Part shown: positions 15,417 to 24,633 of the stretch, piece by piece
Layout: the number at the start of each line of letters is the position of its first letter
Position numbering within the stretch: the first letter of the stretch is position 1
Assembly: GCF_009177095.1 (NCBI RefSeq)
Contig: NZ_AP021861.1
Location: 5,996,501-6,060,500 of the forward strand
DNA: 64,000 nt
Direction: 5' to 3'
From: Lacipirellula parvula
Lineage (GTDB): Bacteria; Planctomycetota; Planctomycetia; Pirellulales; Lacipirellulaceae
Notes under the pieces: model-generated
The model's input: only the letters and a program-made list of their open reading frames with translations
What the model was told of the DNA's origin: nothing
Database searches by the model: none
Made by a program: the position numbers and the translations under genes

Positions 15417-18113
15417 TTACGAGCGGTACTTGCCGAATCGGCTCGGCAACATTGCGCCGCCAGCGGCCAGAAGCAGCAACACGCATGGGGCTGGCTCAGG
15501 AACCGCCGCGGACGATGCGTTGCTGGCAGGCGCCGCATTCCGCTGCCAGACAAGAAAGTCGGCCCCGTCGACTGTACCGTTGCGATCGGCGTCACCGTTG
15601 GTATTGGTGGTTTGGCTCGTCGAACCGAAACTCGCGCGCCAGATGGCAAGATCATCGCCGTTGACGAAGCCGTCGTTGTTGAAGTCGGCTCCGGCAAGCG
15701 GCGCCGCGGCGACAGCCAACGTCCCTGTGGCGAGCAGGTCGCTCGCGTCCCACGCCATCCCGGCAGGGAGCGCTGGCAAATCGAGCGCGAAGACACCGCT
15801 CGCCATCGTGAAGTTGAGTAGATCGAAGCTATCACCGACCGTTGGCACGAAACTATCGACGAGCTCGATGCTCAACGTACCGCCGGCGGCGAGCGTTCCG
15901 CTGACGACCAATTGGTCGAACCCGCCCGTTGCGGCGGCGGCAATCTGCAAATGGATGGCGCCGCTCTGCATCGTCAAGTCGCCATGGATCTCTGTGATGC
16001 CAATCCATTCGCCAGGCGAGATGACGCCCCCTTGATTGACGACACTAAAGTCGACGACGTCGGCCACCAGCGTGCCGCCGGTGAATTCAAACGCGCCGCC
16101 GTTCGCACCTTTCGCTAGTTGGCCGACACGCAACCAGCCGTCGCCGGAGAGTCGGTAGACGCCCGCCGCGTTGGCCCCGCTGCCGCCAAGCGTGATCGCA
16201 TTCGCCGCGACCGCGCCGCCGGAATGATTGACGCTCCCCTGCCCCGCCGCGCCGACTTGCAGCGCGGCGGCGACTTCGATCCAACCGGCGGTGACGTTGA
16301 ACGTTGCGACGTTCCCGGCGTTCGGCGCTATGGCAAGCGTGCCCGCATGCTGCCCCACGGCGTCGACGGCGACCGAGCCGTTTTGAATCGCCGCGACGTC
16401 GTAGCGCGACGGCTGCCAGTTGTGCGTCAGCGCCACGTCGGGGTTCGCATCCCAGTTAGTGATTTGTGCGTACCGCTGGTTCGTGCCGCCATTGAAGATG
16501 ATCGTCGTCGGCGCCGGCCAGGCTGCGATGTCGTTAATGTACTCTTCGAGATTCGTGTAACCATCGGCGTCGAAGTCGCCGTTGTTGTCGGCGGCGCTCG
16601 GATCGAGGCCGTGCGCCAGTTCCCAAAAGCTGGGCATACCGTCGCCATCGACGTCCCAATCGGCGCCGCGATTGTACGGGGCGACGCCGGTGACGGGATC
16701 GGCCCGCTTGGCGAGCATCGCCCGCCACTCGACCCCTTCGTTCGGATCGTGATTGAATGGATCGTCGGCCCACGCCTTGATCTTGCCCGTGCCGGTGCGG
16801 ACCTCCTGGATGATCCGCTCGTCGAGCGTGTCGATCACGTTGTCGCGGGTCCACCAGTTGGCGCCCATGTAGTCGAGGACGCGATTGTACGCCGTGGTGG
16901 CCGTATCGGTGACGCCGTTGTACGTTGGCACGCCCCCCGACCATACGGGGCCGGCCTGAAAGCTCGAGGCGCCGAAATCGCTGTTGGCAAGGGCGACGCC
17001 ATCGTTGGCATCGCCGTCCTTATTCGTGTCTTTCAGATTGCCCGAGTGGTAGACGCGGGTGCCGCTGGAGTTGCTGCCGCTAAAAATGCCCGTGCCGCCG
17101 CTCGCCGTCGTGATCGCCGTGCTTGCGCCGCCGACAGGATTGTCGCCGCCCGGACCCGCTCGATAAAAGTTGCCGACGAAGTTATTAAAACTCGGCTGCC
17201 CGCTCGCTCCGCCGCCGGCCGTGCCGAACCAGTTGTAAAAAACGTTGTTACGGAAGTCGTTGAACGCCCCTGTGCCGACTTCGCTGCCGACGCGCGGCAG
17301 CCGCCCCTTTTGGTGGGCGTACAGATTATGGTGAATGCTGAACTTCGCATTCGAGCCTCCCTGAAGTAGCGAACCGAGGCCGTGGCCGGTGTAGGTAATG
17401 CCGCTCGCCTCGGCGTCGGCTTGCGGGTAGTTCTGCCCCTGCGAAATGTTGCTGTACTGGATCGTGACGTTGTTGGCGAGTTCGTTGGCCGAGATCGTTT
17501 CGTCGGTGGAGTATGCCGTGGTGACGTGATCGATCATCAGGTTCGTCCCGGTGATGTCGATCGCATCGTAGACGTAAGAGTCCGGAAAATCGCCCGGCGT
17601 CGGCTGGATGCCTTCTTCCGGCTTAGAGAAATTCCGCATGCCGTAGCCAGGGGCGATCGTTACGTTGCGAAGGATGGCGTTCGTGCCGCTCGCCTTCACA
17701 AGGCCGCCCATGATCGTCACCGGCCCCGGCGCCGTCTGGCCCGCGACGGTGACGTGACTGCCGAGGTTGTAGCGGCTGTTGGTATCCCAGCCGTTGTCGT
17801 GGCCGCTCTCGGCGCCGAACCGGCCGAGCCAAAACGTGCCAGCGACGTCGAACACGATCGTCCGCGGCTGGACGACGCCGCTGACCGTGAAGTTGGAATC
17901 GCTTAGCCCGTAGCGCAGCGTGCCGACGCCGGCGTCGGTGTAGTTTCTGTCGAGCTTCGTCACGTGGTAGACAAGGCCGCCGCGACCGCCGGTAACGTTT
18001 GAAGCAGCGCCATCGGCGCCGGCAAAGGCGGGGAGCGATTGGGCATGCGCGGCGCCGGGTGTGCTGAACGCAACGAGTGCCGCGGCGAGGAGAAGCGTGA
18101 GGCGGAGCGGCAT
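15417..18113 (-). CDS. Pectate-lyase-like beta-helix protein, dockerin and PEP-CTERM
   Basis: An 898-residue exported protein. Signal peptide 1-24 (LTLLLAAALVAFSTPGAAHA). The N-terminal half is a right-handed beta-helix of the pectate lyase superfamily (GGLVYHVTKLD, PRTIVFDVAGTF, VTVAGQTAPGPVTIMG, MIDHVTTAYSTDE). A calcium-type linker follows (DVDGDGMPSFWELAHGLDP, then DFDADGYTNLEEYI), then about 200 residues of beta-solenoid stretches, a dockerin-like pair (DFNNDGFVNGDDLAIW, then DADRNGTVDGADFLVWQ) and a VPEPAPC tail. It probably cleaves polygalacturonate or a related polyuronate outside the cell. The gene downstream on the minus strand (13609-15171) ends 245 bases away. Paralogous to the next gene over its whole length. 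Confidence 0.88.
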   Translation of the reverse strand: MPLRLTLLLAAALVAFSTPGAAHAQSLPAFAGADGAASNVTGGRGGLVYHVTKLDRNYTDAGVGTLRYGLSDSNFTVSGVVQPRTIVFDVAGTFWLGRFGAESGHDNGWDTNSRYNLGSHVTVAGQTAPGPVTIMGGLVKASGTNAILRNVTIAPGYGMRNFSKPEEGIQPTPGDFPDSYVYDAIDITGTNLMIDHVTTAYSTDETISANELANNVTIQYSNISQGQNYPQADAEASGITYTGHGLGSLLQGGSNAKFSIHHNLYAHQKGRLPRVGSEVGTGAFNDFRNNVFYNWFGTAGGGASGQPSFNNFVGNFYRAGPGGDNPVGGASTAITTASGGTGIFSGSNSSGTRVYHSGNLKDTNKDGDANDGVALANSDFGASSFQAGPVWSGGVPTYNGVTDTATTAYNRVLDYMGANWWTRDNVIDTLDERIIQEVRTGTGKIKAWADDPFNHDPNEGVEWRAMLAKRADPVTGVAPYNRGADWDVDGDGMPSFWELAHGLDPSAADNNGDFDADGYTNLEEYINDIAAWPAPTTIIFNGGTNQRYAQITNWDANPDVALTHNWQPSRYDVAAIQNGSVAVDAVGQHAGTLAIAPNAGNVATFNVTAGWIEVAAALQVGAAGQGSVNHSGGAVAANAITLGGSGANAAGVYRLSGDGWLRVGQLAKGANGGAFEFTGGTLVADVVDFSVVNQGGVISPGEWIGITEIHGDLTMQSGAIHLQIAAAATGGFDQLVVSGTLAAGGTLSIELVDSFVPTVGDSFDLLNFTMASGVFALDLPALPAGMAWDASDLLATGTLAVAAAPLAGADFNNDGFVNGDDLAIWRASFGSTSQTTNTNGDADRNGTVDGADFLVWQRNAAPASNASSAAVPEPAPCVLLLLAAGGAMLPSRFGKYRS

Positions 18114-18244
18114 GAGGAGAAGACTCGACCGGCTACGTGTTGATGGCGAAGAGAGCCGTCATTTTAAGCTGCGGGCCACCGTCACGGGGCGAATCGGCAA
18201 CGCCGGTTCTGGATCAGTGAATCTTGCGTTCCGCAACCGCGACA

Positions 18245-18274
18245 GCAGCCGCCGGTCAACGACCCGCCGGAGCG
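18245..18274 (-). repeat. 30-bp palindromic repeat, copy 4
   Basis: Lies between the two large pectate-lyase genes, inverted, 78 bp from copy 5, which points the other way. Confidence 0.8.
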
Positions 18275-18305
18275 AGTACAAATGGGGAATGGGGAAATAA
18301 CAGAG

Positions 18306-20945
18306 TCACGACCGAAGTCCACATTCCCCATGCAGCGTTCGCCATTTATCACCGCTCCGGCGGGTCGTTGACCCGCGGCTAGAGAGCGCGGCGATCACGC
18401 AAAGAAGCAAACTTGATGGCTCGGGGACTGCCACGGAAGTCGCAGCACCATCGGCAGACGTGAAGCCTCGCTGCCAAACAAGGAAATCGGCGCCGTCAAC
18501 GGCGCCGTTGCCGTCAGCATCGCCCGTGGCGTTGTTCGTTTGTCCGGTGCTGCCGAAGCCTATCCGCCAAACGGCGAGATCATCGCCGTTCACAAAACCG
18601 TCGCCGTTAAAGTCGGCGGGACTGAGCGGCGCGTCGGCGACGACGTTGAGGAAGACCGTCACGTTGCCAGGGCTGAGTTGCCATGCCAGCCCTGAAGCGA
18701 GTGCGGGCAATTCGAACGCATCGAACATGCCGCCAGCGCCGCCGCTGGCGGCGAGGAAGGGTATCGAATCGCCGAGTTGCGGTTGGTACGCGCCGCCGCC
18801 GAGGTTGACGAGCGCCACGCGCAATGTGCCGCCAAGGTCGGCCGTACCGTCGACTTCGAGCCGGTCGAACTGCCCGAGTTGGGTGCCGCCGATTTCGATT
18901 TCGAGCACGCCGCTGTTAAGGGCGAGATCGCCGTCGATTTGCATCAACCCAGGACTTTCGCCAGCAGCGATGACGCCGCCGTTGTTGACGAGATCAAAGT
19001 CGACGGCGTCGGCGCTCAGCGTGCCGCCGGTAAAATTGAACGCCCCGCCGTTGGCGCCCTTGGCGAGCCGGCCTGTGCGCAGCACGCCGCTGCCGGAGAG
19101 ATGGTACTCGCCGCTTGCCCCGACGCCGCCCCCCAGCAGCACTTCGTCGGCGAGCACCAATCCCCCCGTATGGTTCACCGTGCCGCTGCCGGCGGCGCCA
19201 ACTTCGAGCCGTTCGGCGACGTCGATCCAACCGGCCGTCACGTTAAGCGTCGCCGCATTGCCGACCGCGGGCGCCACTTGCAGCACACCTGCGTGCTGGC
19301 CGATAGCGTCGATGGCGACCGTGCCGCCATTGATCACCGAGGCGTCGTATTTCGACGGCTGCCAGTTGCTGCCGGCCGTGACACCGCCATCGTTGGTTCG
19401 CCAGTTGGTGATCTGAGCGTAGCGCGTATTCGTTGCGCCGTTGAACACAATCGGCGCCGGCGCGGGAAACTCGCCCGCTTCGTTGAGGTATTCGACGACG
19501 TTCACGTAGCCGTCGCCGTCGAAGTCGAGTCGATTGTCGGCGGCGGAATTGGGATTGAGGCCATGGGCGAGTTCCCAAGCGTTCGGCATGCCGTCGGCAT
19601 CGCTGTCCCAACCGGCAGGCCGAGTCGTCGTCGGAGCCGCGAGCAGGTTCGCCAGTTCAGTCGCGTTCGGCGCTGCGGCGCCGACGCCGCCGGACGGGCC
19701 GGTGTTCGTCTTCACGTTGTTGATAATCCGCTGATCAATCGCTTCGCGGTTCCACCAGAAGTTGCCGACATGGTCGAGCACCTGCTCATAGGCCGCCGGC
19801 GCCGTTTGCGTGGTGACGGGCGCCGTCGCGAACGGCGTCACCATTTGCGTCATCGTTTGGTCGGTGACCGGCGTCGAGACAGCGAACGCCCCCCAGCCGA
19901 GATCGCTGCCGTTCGGTACGCCGCCGGGATTGAGCTGTTTATCGGCGTCGACGAAATTGCCCGACTGATAGACGCGCGAGGTGACGTTTTTGTCGACCGA
20001 GAACGCGCGGTTGGCGGGCCCGGTGGTATTCGGCCCGGCGACAAGGTAGTTGCCGACGTAGTTGACGTCGGTGAACTCTTGCTCCGCCTCACTGCTGCCG
20101 CCGGTGTAGCTCGCGCGATCGCGCCAGTTGTAGATGACATTGTTGCGAAAGTCGGCCGTCAGCGTTTCGGCGTTGTAGGTGCCGAAGCGGGCCTGCCGAC
20201 TGGCGTTGCTGGCGTAGAGGTTGTGGTGGAACGTCACGCTGGAATCGATCTGCGGACGAATCAGCGAACCGTACGCGTGACTGTTCGTCAGCGCGTCCGC
20301 AATGATCGAGTACTGCACCGTGACGTTGGTATTGTTGTTCGCTACGGAAAGATCTTCATCTTCAGCCCAAGATGCGGAAACGTGATCAAGAATCATGTTC
20401 GTCGCCACCGTCTGCCCCGCCCCATTGCCGCCGGCGAACGTGATCGCATCTTCACCGTCGCCCGTTCCCTTGCGGAATGTCATGTAGCGGAGCACCACGT
20501 TGCTGTTGACGGTGTTATTGCTCTTCGTGATTTGCGTGGTGTTGCCGTAGACGGTCACGGGACTCGGCGCCGTTTGGCCGGCGATGTAGATATTGTTGAC
20601 CGTCTTGATGTCGAGGCTGCCCTGCGTGAGTTGAAACGTACCGCCGACATCGAAGACGACCAGCACGTTGCTCGCCATTTGCTTGCGGGCGGCGTCGTAA
20701 AAGGCGCCCCGCAGCGTGCCGACGGCGGGCTTGCCGTCGGGGGCGAGCGTGTCGGCCGTGGTGGTGACGTGGTAGACGGTGGCGTTAGAAAACCAGCCCC
20801 CGGCCGGCGCCGTGCCGGTGAATGAACCGCCGAATCCCTCGGCGCCGGGGAAGAAGGGGAGTTGGGCATGCACTTGCGCTGCAGCGACGGTCGCTAGGAT
20901 GAGCGCAGCTGCACGCAATGCGAAAGGTATCTTGATCAGCGGCAT
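18306..20945 (-). CDS. Pectate-lyase-like beta-helix protein with altered PEP-CTERM tail
   Basis: An 879-residue paralog of the gene at 15417-18113, with the same order: signal peptide (ALILATVAAAQVHA), pectate-lyase-like beta-helix (VFDVGGTFQLTQG, IYIAGQTAPSPVTVYG, MILDHVSASWAEDE), a calcium-type linker (DSDADGMPNAWELAHGLNP), a repeat domain almost collinear with its neighbour (WQPSKYDASVINGGTVAIDA) and a dockerin-like pair (DFNGDGFVNGDDLAVW). The end is VPEPSSLLLCVIAALSS followed by RGSTTRRSGDKW: a 30-bp palindromic repeat (18353-18382) lies inside the last codons and has replaced the usual end of the hydrophobic helix and basic tail. The tail may no longer work as an exosortase signal. Confidence 0.88.
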   Translation of the reverse strand: MPLIKIPFALRAAALILATVAAAQVHAQLPFFPGAEGFGGSFTGTAPAGGWFSNATVYHVTTTADTLAPDGKPAVGTLRGAFYDAARKQMASNVLVVFDVGGTFQLTQGSLDIKTVNNIYIAGQTAPSPVTVYGNTTQITKSNNTVNSNVVLRYMTFRKGTGDGEDAITFAGGNGAGQTVATNMILDHVSASWAEDEDLSVANNNTNVTVQYSIIADALTNSHAYGSLIRPQIDSSVTFHHNLYASNASRQARFGTYNAETLTADFRNNVIYNWRDRASYTGGSSEAEQEFTDVNYVGNYLVAGPNTTGPANRAFSVDKNVTSRVYQSGNFVDADKQLNPGGVPNGSDLGWGAFAVSTPVTDQTMTQMVTPFATAPVTTQTAPAAYEQVLDHVGNFWWNREAIDQRIINNVKTNTGPSGGVGAAAPNATELANLLAAPTTTRPAGWDSDADGMPNAWELAHGLNPNSAADNRLDFDGDGYVNVVEYLNEAGEFPAPAPIVFNGATNTRYAQITNWRTNDGGVTAGSNWQPSKYDASVINGGTVAIDAIGQHAGVLQVAPAVGNAATLNVTAGWIDVAERLEVGAAGSGTVNHTGGLVLADEVLLGGGVGASGEYHLSGSGVLRTGRLAKGANGGAFNFTGGTLSADAVDFDLVNNGGVIAAGESPGLMQIDGDLALNSGVLEIEIGGTQLGQFDRLEVDGTADLGGTLRVALVNLGGGAYQPQLGDSIPFLAASGGAGGMFDAFELPALASGLAWQLSPGNVTVFLNVVADAPLSPADFNGDGFVNGDDLAVWRIGFGSTGQTNNATGDADGNGAVDGADFLVWQRGFTSADGAATSVAVPEPSSLLLCVIAALSSRGSTTRRSGDKWRTLHGECGLRS
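18353..18382 (+). repeat. 30-bp palindromic repeat, copy 5, inside a gene end
   Basis: Overlaps the final codons of the pectate-lyase gene 18306-20945 and encodes SRGSTTRRSG on the minus strand. Confidence 0.85.
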
Positions 20946-20962
20946 GCAGAGCTCACGTTGCG

Positions 20963-22495
20963 CTAGTTCTTGGTGGCCAAGTCGTTGATGTAGACTTCCA
21001 AGTTCGTATACCCTTCATCGCTCAGCGTTGCGCCATTGCCATCACTCGGATCGCGCGGATCGAGCCCATGCTTGCGTTCCCACGCGTCGGCGATGCCGTC
21101 GCGATCGGCGTCGAAATCAGCGGGCCGTCGTTGTTCTTGCAAATCATCGATGCCTGGCAGCTTGCCGTCGGCGCCGCGGAACTCTTCTTGCGAATCAACT
21201 AACCCGCCGGTGCGGTTCCGCACGGAGTCGACGATTCGCTGGTCGATCGCATCGCGTGCGAGCGAGGCCCCGACGCCCGCGAGGACTGCTTCGTACGCTT
21301 GCTCCGCCGGTTGAGCGACTGCGGCGACTTGTTCGCCGAACGGCAACGGCTTGCCAGCGGTGGCGAGGCGATCGTCTTTCGCAAACCCGTCAAAACCTTT
21401 GGCAAGCTCCGCATCATCCTCCGGCACAGAGCCGTCGTGATCGTCGTCCTGATCGAGGTCGCGCCAATTGCCGATGGCGACGACTTCGCTCCGCCCTGGC
21501 GTCTTCTCGCGGAAGAAATACTTTGCCTTCTTCGCGGGCCCGCAAATAAAGACGTTGCCGAGCAAGTTGACGCGAACGTCTCCCCCTTCGCTACGGTGGG
21601 CGGCTTGATCGCCCCAGTCGTAGACGACGTTGTTCGCCAGATTGAGATCGGTGCGACGGCGATCGCCTTCCGCTTGGCCGTCGTCGAGCGTCTGCTGCCC
21701 GCCGATCGATGGATTGCGGGCGCGGTTGTGGGCCCACAGGTTGCCGTAGAGGGTGTAGCCGCCAATGTTCTTGGCCTGATCCTCCGGCGTCAATTCACCG
21801 CGGATGAGCGAGCCGTAGCCGTGGGCGCCCTTCGGGTGGAACGAGTTGTTGAGTCCCTCGGCAATGATCGAATTCTGAATCGTGACGTCGCGGGCCCGCG
21901 TGACCGAAAGGACTTCGTCGATGCCCCACGCGGCGGAGACGTGGTCGAGGATCACCCGCTCGCTCTCGTTGCCGACGTACATCGCGTTGGCGGAGGCGGG
22001 GTTTAGCTTTCTTGGCGTCGCTCCGGCGGGTCGTTGCCCCGCGGCTACTGGTACTGGGCGCGCGTTGAAATCGCCGGTGCGGAAGCGCATGTGGCGGAGG
22101 ATGACGTTTTTTGTGCCGGAGACTTCGGCGGGGAAGCCCCAGCAAGTGACGCCGCCGGGGGCCGTTTGGCCGGCGATGGTGAGGTCAGGCTTACGGATTT
22201 CGAGTTCGGCATGGAGCGGAATGGTGCCGCCGACGTCGAACACGATCGTCCGCGGTCCCTCGGCCGAACGGATCGCGTGGCGGAACGAGCCTTCGATTTT
22301 GGGCTCGGTCTTCGGGTCGTAATCCGCGAGCGTCGTCACATGATAGACGTCGCCCCCGCGGCCGCCGGTGGCCTGCGCGCCCTGGCCGACGGCGCCCGGA
22401 AACGCCGGCGGCGCGGCCTGCATTGCAGACGCGACGCCGGCGTAGGCCAGTGCGATCACGATGGCGAATCGTGCAACGTGACGTGTGAGGCTCAT
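20963..22495 (-). CDS. Pectate-lyase-like beta-helix protein, no PEP-CTERM tail
   Basis: A 510-residue exported member of the same superfamily. The ATG at 22495 is preferred to an upstream TTG because GGAG lies five bases upstream. Signal peptide 1-24 (FAIVIALAYAGVASA). Beta-helix motifs include VYHVTTLADYD, PRTIVFDVGGTIPL, LTIAGQTAPGGVTCWG and VILDHVSAAWGIDE; the end carries a calcium-type segment (DFDADRDGIADAWERKHGLDP) and an EYIND-like LEVYINDLAT. A stretch PVAAGQRPAGATPRK comes from a 30-bp palindromic repeat at 22019-22048 inserted in frame, just before the catalytic core. Third lyase in a tandem set; no dockerin or PEP-CTERM. Confidence 0.88.
   Translation of the reverse strand: MSLTRHVARFAIVIALAYAGVASAMQAAPPAFPGAVGQGAQATGGRGGDVYHVTTLADYDPKTEPKIEGSFRHAIRSAEGPRTIVFDVGGTIPLHAELEIRKPDLTIAGQTAPGGVTCWGFPAEVSGTKNVILRHMRFRTGDFNARPVPVAAGQRPAGATPRKLNPASANAMYVGNESERVILDHVSAAWGIDEVLSVTRARDVTIQNSIIAEGLNNSFHPKGAHGYGSLIRGELTPEDQAKNIGGYTLYGNLWAHNRARNPSIGGQQTLDDGQAEGDRRRTDLNLANNVVYDWGDQAAHRSEGGDVRVNLLGNVFICGPAKKAKYFFREKTPGRSEVVAIGNWRDLDQDDDHDGSVPEDDAELAKGFDGFAKDDRLATAGKPLPFGEQVAAVAQPAEQAYEAVLAGVGASLARDAIDQRIVDSVRNRTGGLVDSQEEFRGADGKLPGIDDLQEQRRPADFDADRDGIADAWERKHGLDPRDPSDGNGATLSDEGYTNLEVYINDLATKN
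22019..22048 (+). repeat. 30-bp palindromic repeat, copy 6, inside a coding region
   Basis: In frame within the pectate-lyase gene 20963-22495; encodes about 10 residues with no counterpart in the two paralogs next door. Confidence 0.85.
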
Positions 22496-22834
22496 GACAC
22501 TCCAAACGTAGAACGAGCGCAAGCGGCAGTCACTCGCGATACAGTGTTGGCCCCTGAGGGGCCGAGTGATGTAGCCAGGGGCGCGAGCCCCTGGTCTGTG
22601 GGCTGAACAGATTACTTAGCCCCGCGAGGGGCGACACTGTTCGGCATAGCTTTGGGGAATTGTGTCGCCCCTCACGGGGCTCTGAATCATCAGGAGCTTC
22701 GAACCAGGGGCTCGCGCCCCTGGCTACAGCATATCGCCCCCTCCGGGGCTGACATCCGATACGTAATCCTGTCCCCTTCAGGGGGAGAGTTGGAACTTCC
22801 AAAGTAGTCGAGGCCGCCTCCCCCCCCTTCGCTC
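22496..22834. other. Intergenic stretch filled by palindromes
   Basis: No gene was seen. Most of it is the nested inverted repeat at 22570-22728. A further GTCCCCTTCAGGGGGAGAG is near 22769-22788. Confidence 0.5.
22570..22728. repeat. Nested palindromic element
   Basis: Outer arms 22570-22595 and 22703-22728 are perfect 26-bp inverted copies (CCAGGGGCGCGAGCCCCTGG inside). Inner arms 22618-22637 and 22662-22681 match at 19 of 20. It could fold into a long cruciform or RNA hairpin. Confidence 0.85.
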
Positions 22835-23761
22835 TTACTTGCGCCGTCCCACCGCCAACGCAGCCAACGCCGCGATTCCGCACAGGCTCAGCGTCGCCGG
22901 TTCCGGCACTGCCGCGGTCACTTCTACGCGAAAGAGACTCGTATCGAATTGCGCCGCCGTGCCGCTCGCGCTCGATGGCCGCAACGTGAACGTGTCGAAC
23001 GTGAAGCTCGGCGTCGTATCGGTGAAGCTGACCGTCGCCGTGCCAGCGCCGCCGATGCTGCCGCCGCTCATCGTGCTGACGATGTCGAGGCCGCTTGATG
23101 CGTTGCGGGTGAGCGTCATCACATAGGTGTACTGCGTGTCGCTCGCGTAGCCAGTCGCGCCGGTGGCGACGCCGTTGGCCAGGGCGAGCCAATCGCCGCT
23201 GCCGCTCAGGAGGGCGCCGTTGCCGTCGTGCTCGCGGAGCTGGAAGGGATTGCTGTTGCCGAGCGTCGGCCCCATGTTCATGAACATGCTGTAACCGGAA
23301 TAGGTTCCCGAACCGGGGGCGCCATTCGCAGCCAGTCGCGTCGCGGCGGGGCTATCGACGACGGCAAGCCGGAAATCCTGGCTCGTATTGCCGGCGTTCA
23401 CCGTGCGCGGCGTGAACGTCCAAGTAACCCGCAGCGAATCGCCCGTATTGGCCAGCGTCACCGGCGAGGCTTCGGGCGTGAAATAGGTGGTCCACGACGA
23501 CGATCCAGTCGAAACGGAACCTGCCAACGGCCCGCCGGCGCCCGTGGGATCAAGCGTACCGCCGCCCCCTTGGAACCAGGCCGATTCGAGATCGGTGTCG
23601 GCGTCGCCGTCGACGCCCATTTCAGAATAAGTGGGCGAAGCGGGGTCCGAGTCGGTCCCGTCGGCCCAACGGTCGTTCACCAGAATCGCGGCATTGGCTA
23701 CCGACGAGAAGCCAACAAGCAGACAACCCGCCGCAGCGAGTCGCCAAGTCGTAACGTGCAT
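22835..23761 (-). CDS. PEP-CTERM protein, unknown beta-rich domain
   Basis: A 308-residue secreted protein. The start at 23761 has GGGAGGG just upstream and a signal peptide (LAAAGCLLVGFSSVANAA). The body is beta-rich with no recognised family (ESAWFQGGGGTLDP, SLRVTWTFTPRTVN, PSFTFDTFTLRPSS). The end is VPEPATLSLCGIAALAALAVGRRK, a typical PEP-CTERM tail. There is no dockerin-like segment. A large intergenic gap lies upstream, where a long transcript leader or regulation would be possible. Confidence 0.8.
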   Translation of the reverse strand: MHVTTWRLAAAGCLLVGFSSVANAAILVNDRWADGTDSDPASPTYSEMGVDGDADTDLESAWFQGGGGTLDPTGAGGPLAGSVSTGSSSWTTYFTPEASPVTLANTGDSLRVTWTFTPRTVNAGNTSQDFRLAVVDSPAATRLAANGAPGSGTYSGYSMFMNMGPTLGNSNPFQLREHDGNGALLSGSGDWLALANGVATGATGYASDTQYTYVMTLTRNASSGLDIVSTMSGGSIGGAGTATVSFTDTTPSFTFDTFTLRPSSASGTAAQFDTSLFRVEVTAAVPEPATLSLCGIAALAALAVGRRK

Positions 23762-24633
23762 GAGCGTCCCTCCCAGAGATGAGAAACCAAGGAGATGCCG
23801 AGTGCGAACCGACGGCGCGACTTGAAGTCCCGAGGCTCGCGTCATGCCGAGCGTCGAGGTGCTGCAAGACCGCGATCTACAAGACCGCCGCAGAAAAGTT
23901 AGAGAAGCAATGTCCGCACCGGCGACTGCAGGGTTTAGTCTATTCGCGGGATCTCTGCATCCAAGTAGCCAATGTTGCAATGTTATTCCGAAAAGACGCA
24001 ACGCCCCGGCAATTACGTCGCGAAATAGAAGTTCCGCACCGTCCAATCTTATTTTTGAGGTAATTAGCTATCGCGACGCTCTCGCCCCGAGCTGCCGACA
24101 ACAGCGCGTGACGCCTCGATCGCGGGCGCTTCGTGGCGAAATTCTCGACATTTCAGCCGCGCACTAGCGAAGCCGACTGAGCCACTTCGCTTGCCTGCCC
24201 GCAGTCGACTCGACTCCTCCGCGGAAAACATTTGCGAAACCTCATCCTCGCGTTGCTCGATTCGCTGATTGACGACGCAGACGACAGCGTTTGGCCGTGC
24301 GTAATTTCGGACCAATGTTGCAATAAATGACACTAGACCGCAAACGGCGTCGCAGCGAAGATCAATCACGGCGGCGGCAAGCCCTCGGTGGCGTGTCGTT
24401 GCTCGCTGATTAGATTGCATGATGCACGCGATTGAACGGGCCGCAGCTTAACAAGCCCGACTTAACAAGCTCGACGCCCGATCAATCCTTTTCCCATTGT
24501 TCGTCGATTCCGACTTGCTCGTTGTTGTCGTAGCCGAAGATCGCTCGACTCACTAACTCCTTGCCGCGCGGCCGTCGCGACCTCGCGGCGATTCGCCAGT
24601 GCGCTGGGAGCCTGTTCAGCGCAGAGGATTTCC
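23762..24633. other. 872-bp divergent intergenic region
   Basis: No credible ORF was found; a 118-codon minus-strand frame at 24064-24420 lacks a ribosome site and family resemblance. The 13-mer CCAATGTTGCAAT occurs twice in the same orientation (23969-23981 and 24312-24324). Confidence 0.5.

Noticed and set aside
15172-15486. N-terminal extension of the PEP-CTERM gene ending at 13609
   Set aside because: It would run through a 30-bp repeat and lacks a ribosome site; the start at 15171 has a signal peptide and GAGG.
16119-17369. A 416-codon plus-strand open frame
   Set aside because: Antisense of the pectate-lyase-like gene at 15417-18113.
18777-20825. A 682-codon plus-strand open frame
   Set aside because: Exact antisense of a pectate-lyase-like gene with clear domain matches. 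The frame is open because of high GC; the protein is Ala/Arg/Val-rich with no family resemblance.
24064-24420. A 118-codon minus-strand frame in the 872-bp gap
   Set aside because: No ribosome site, no family, composition like the surrounding non-coding DNA.
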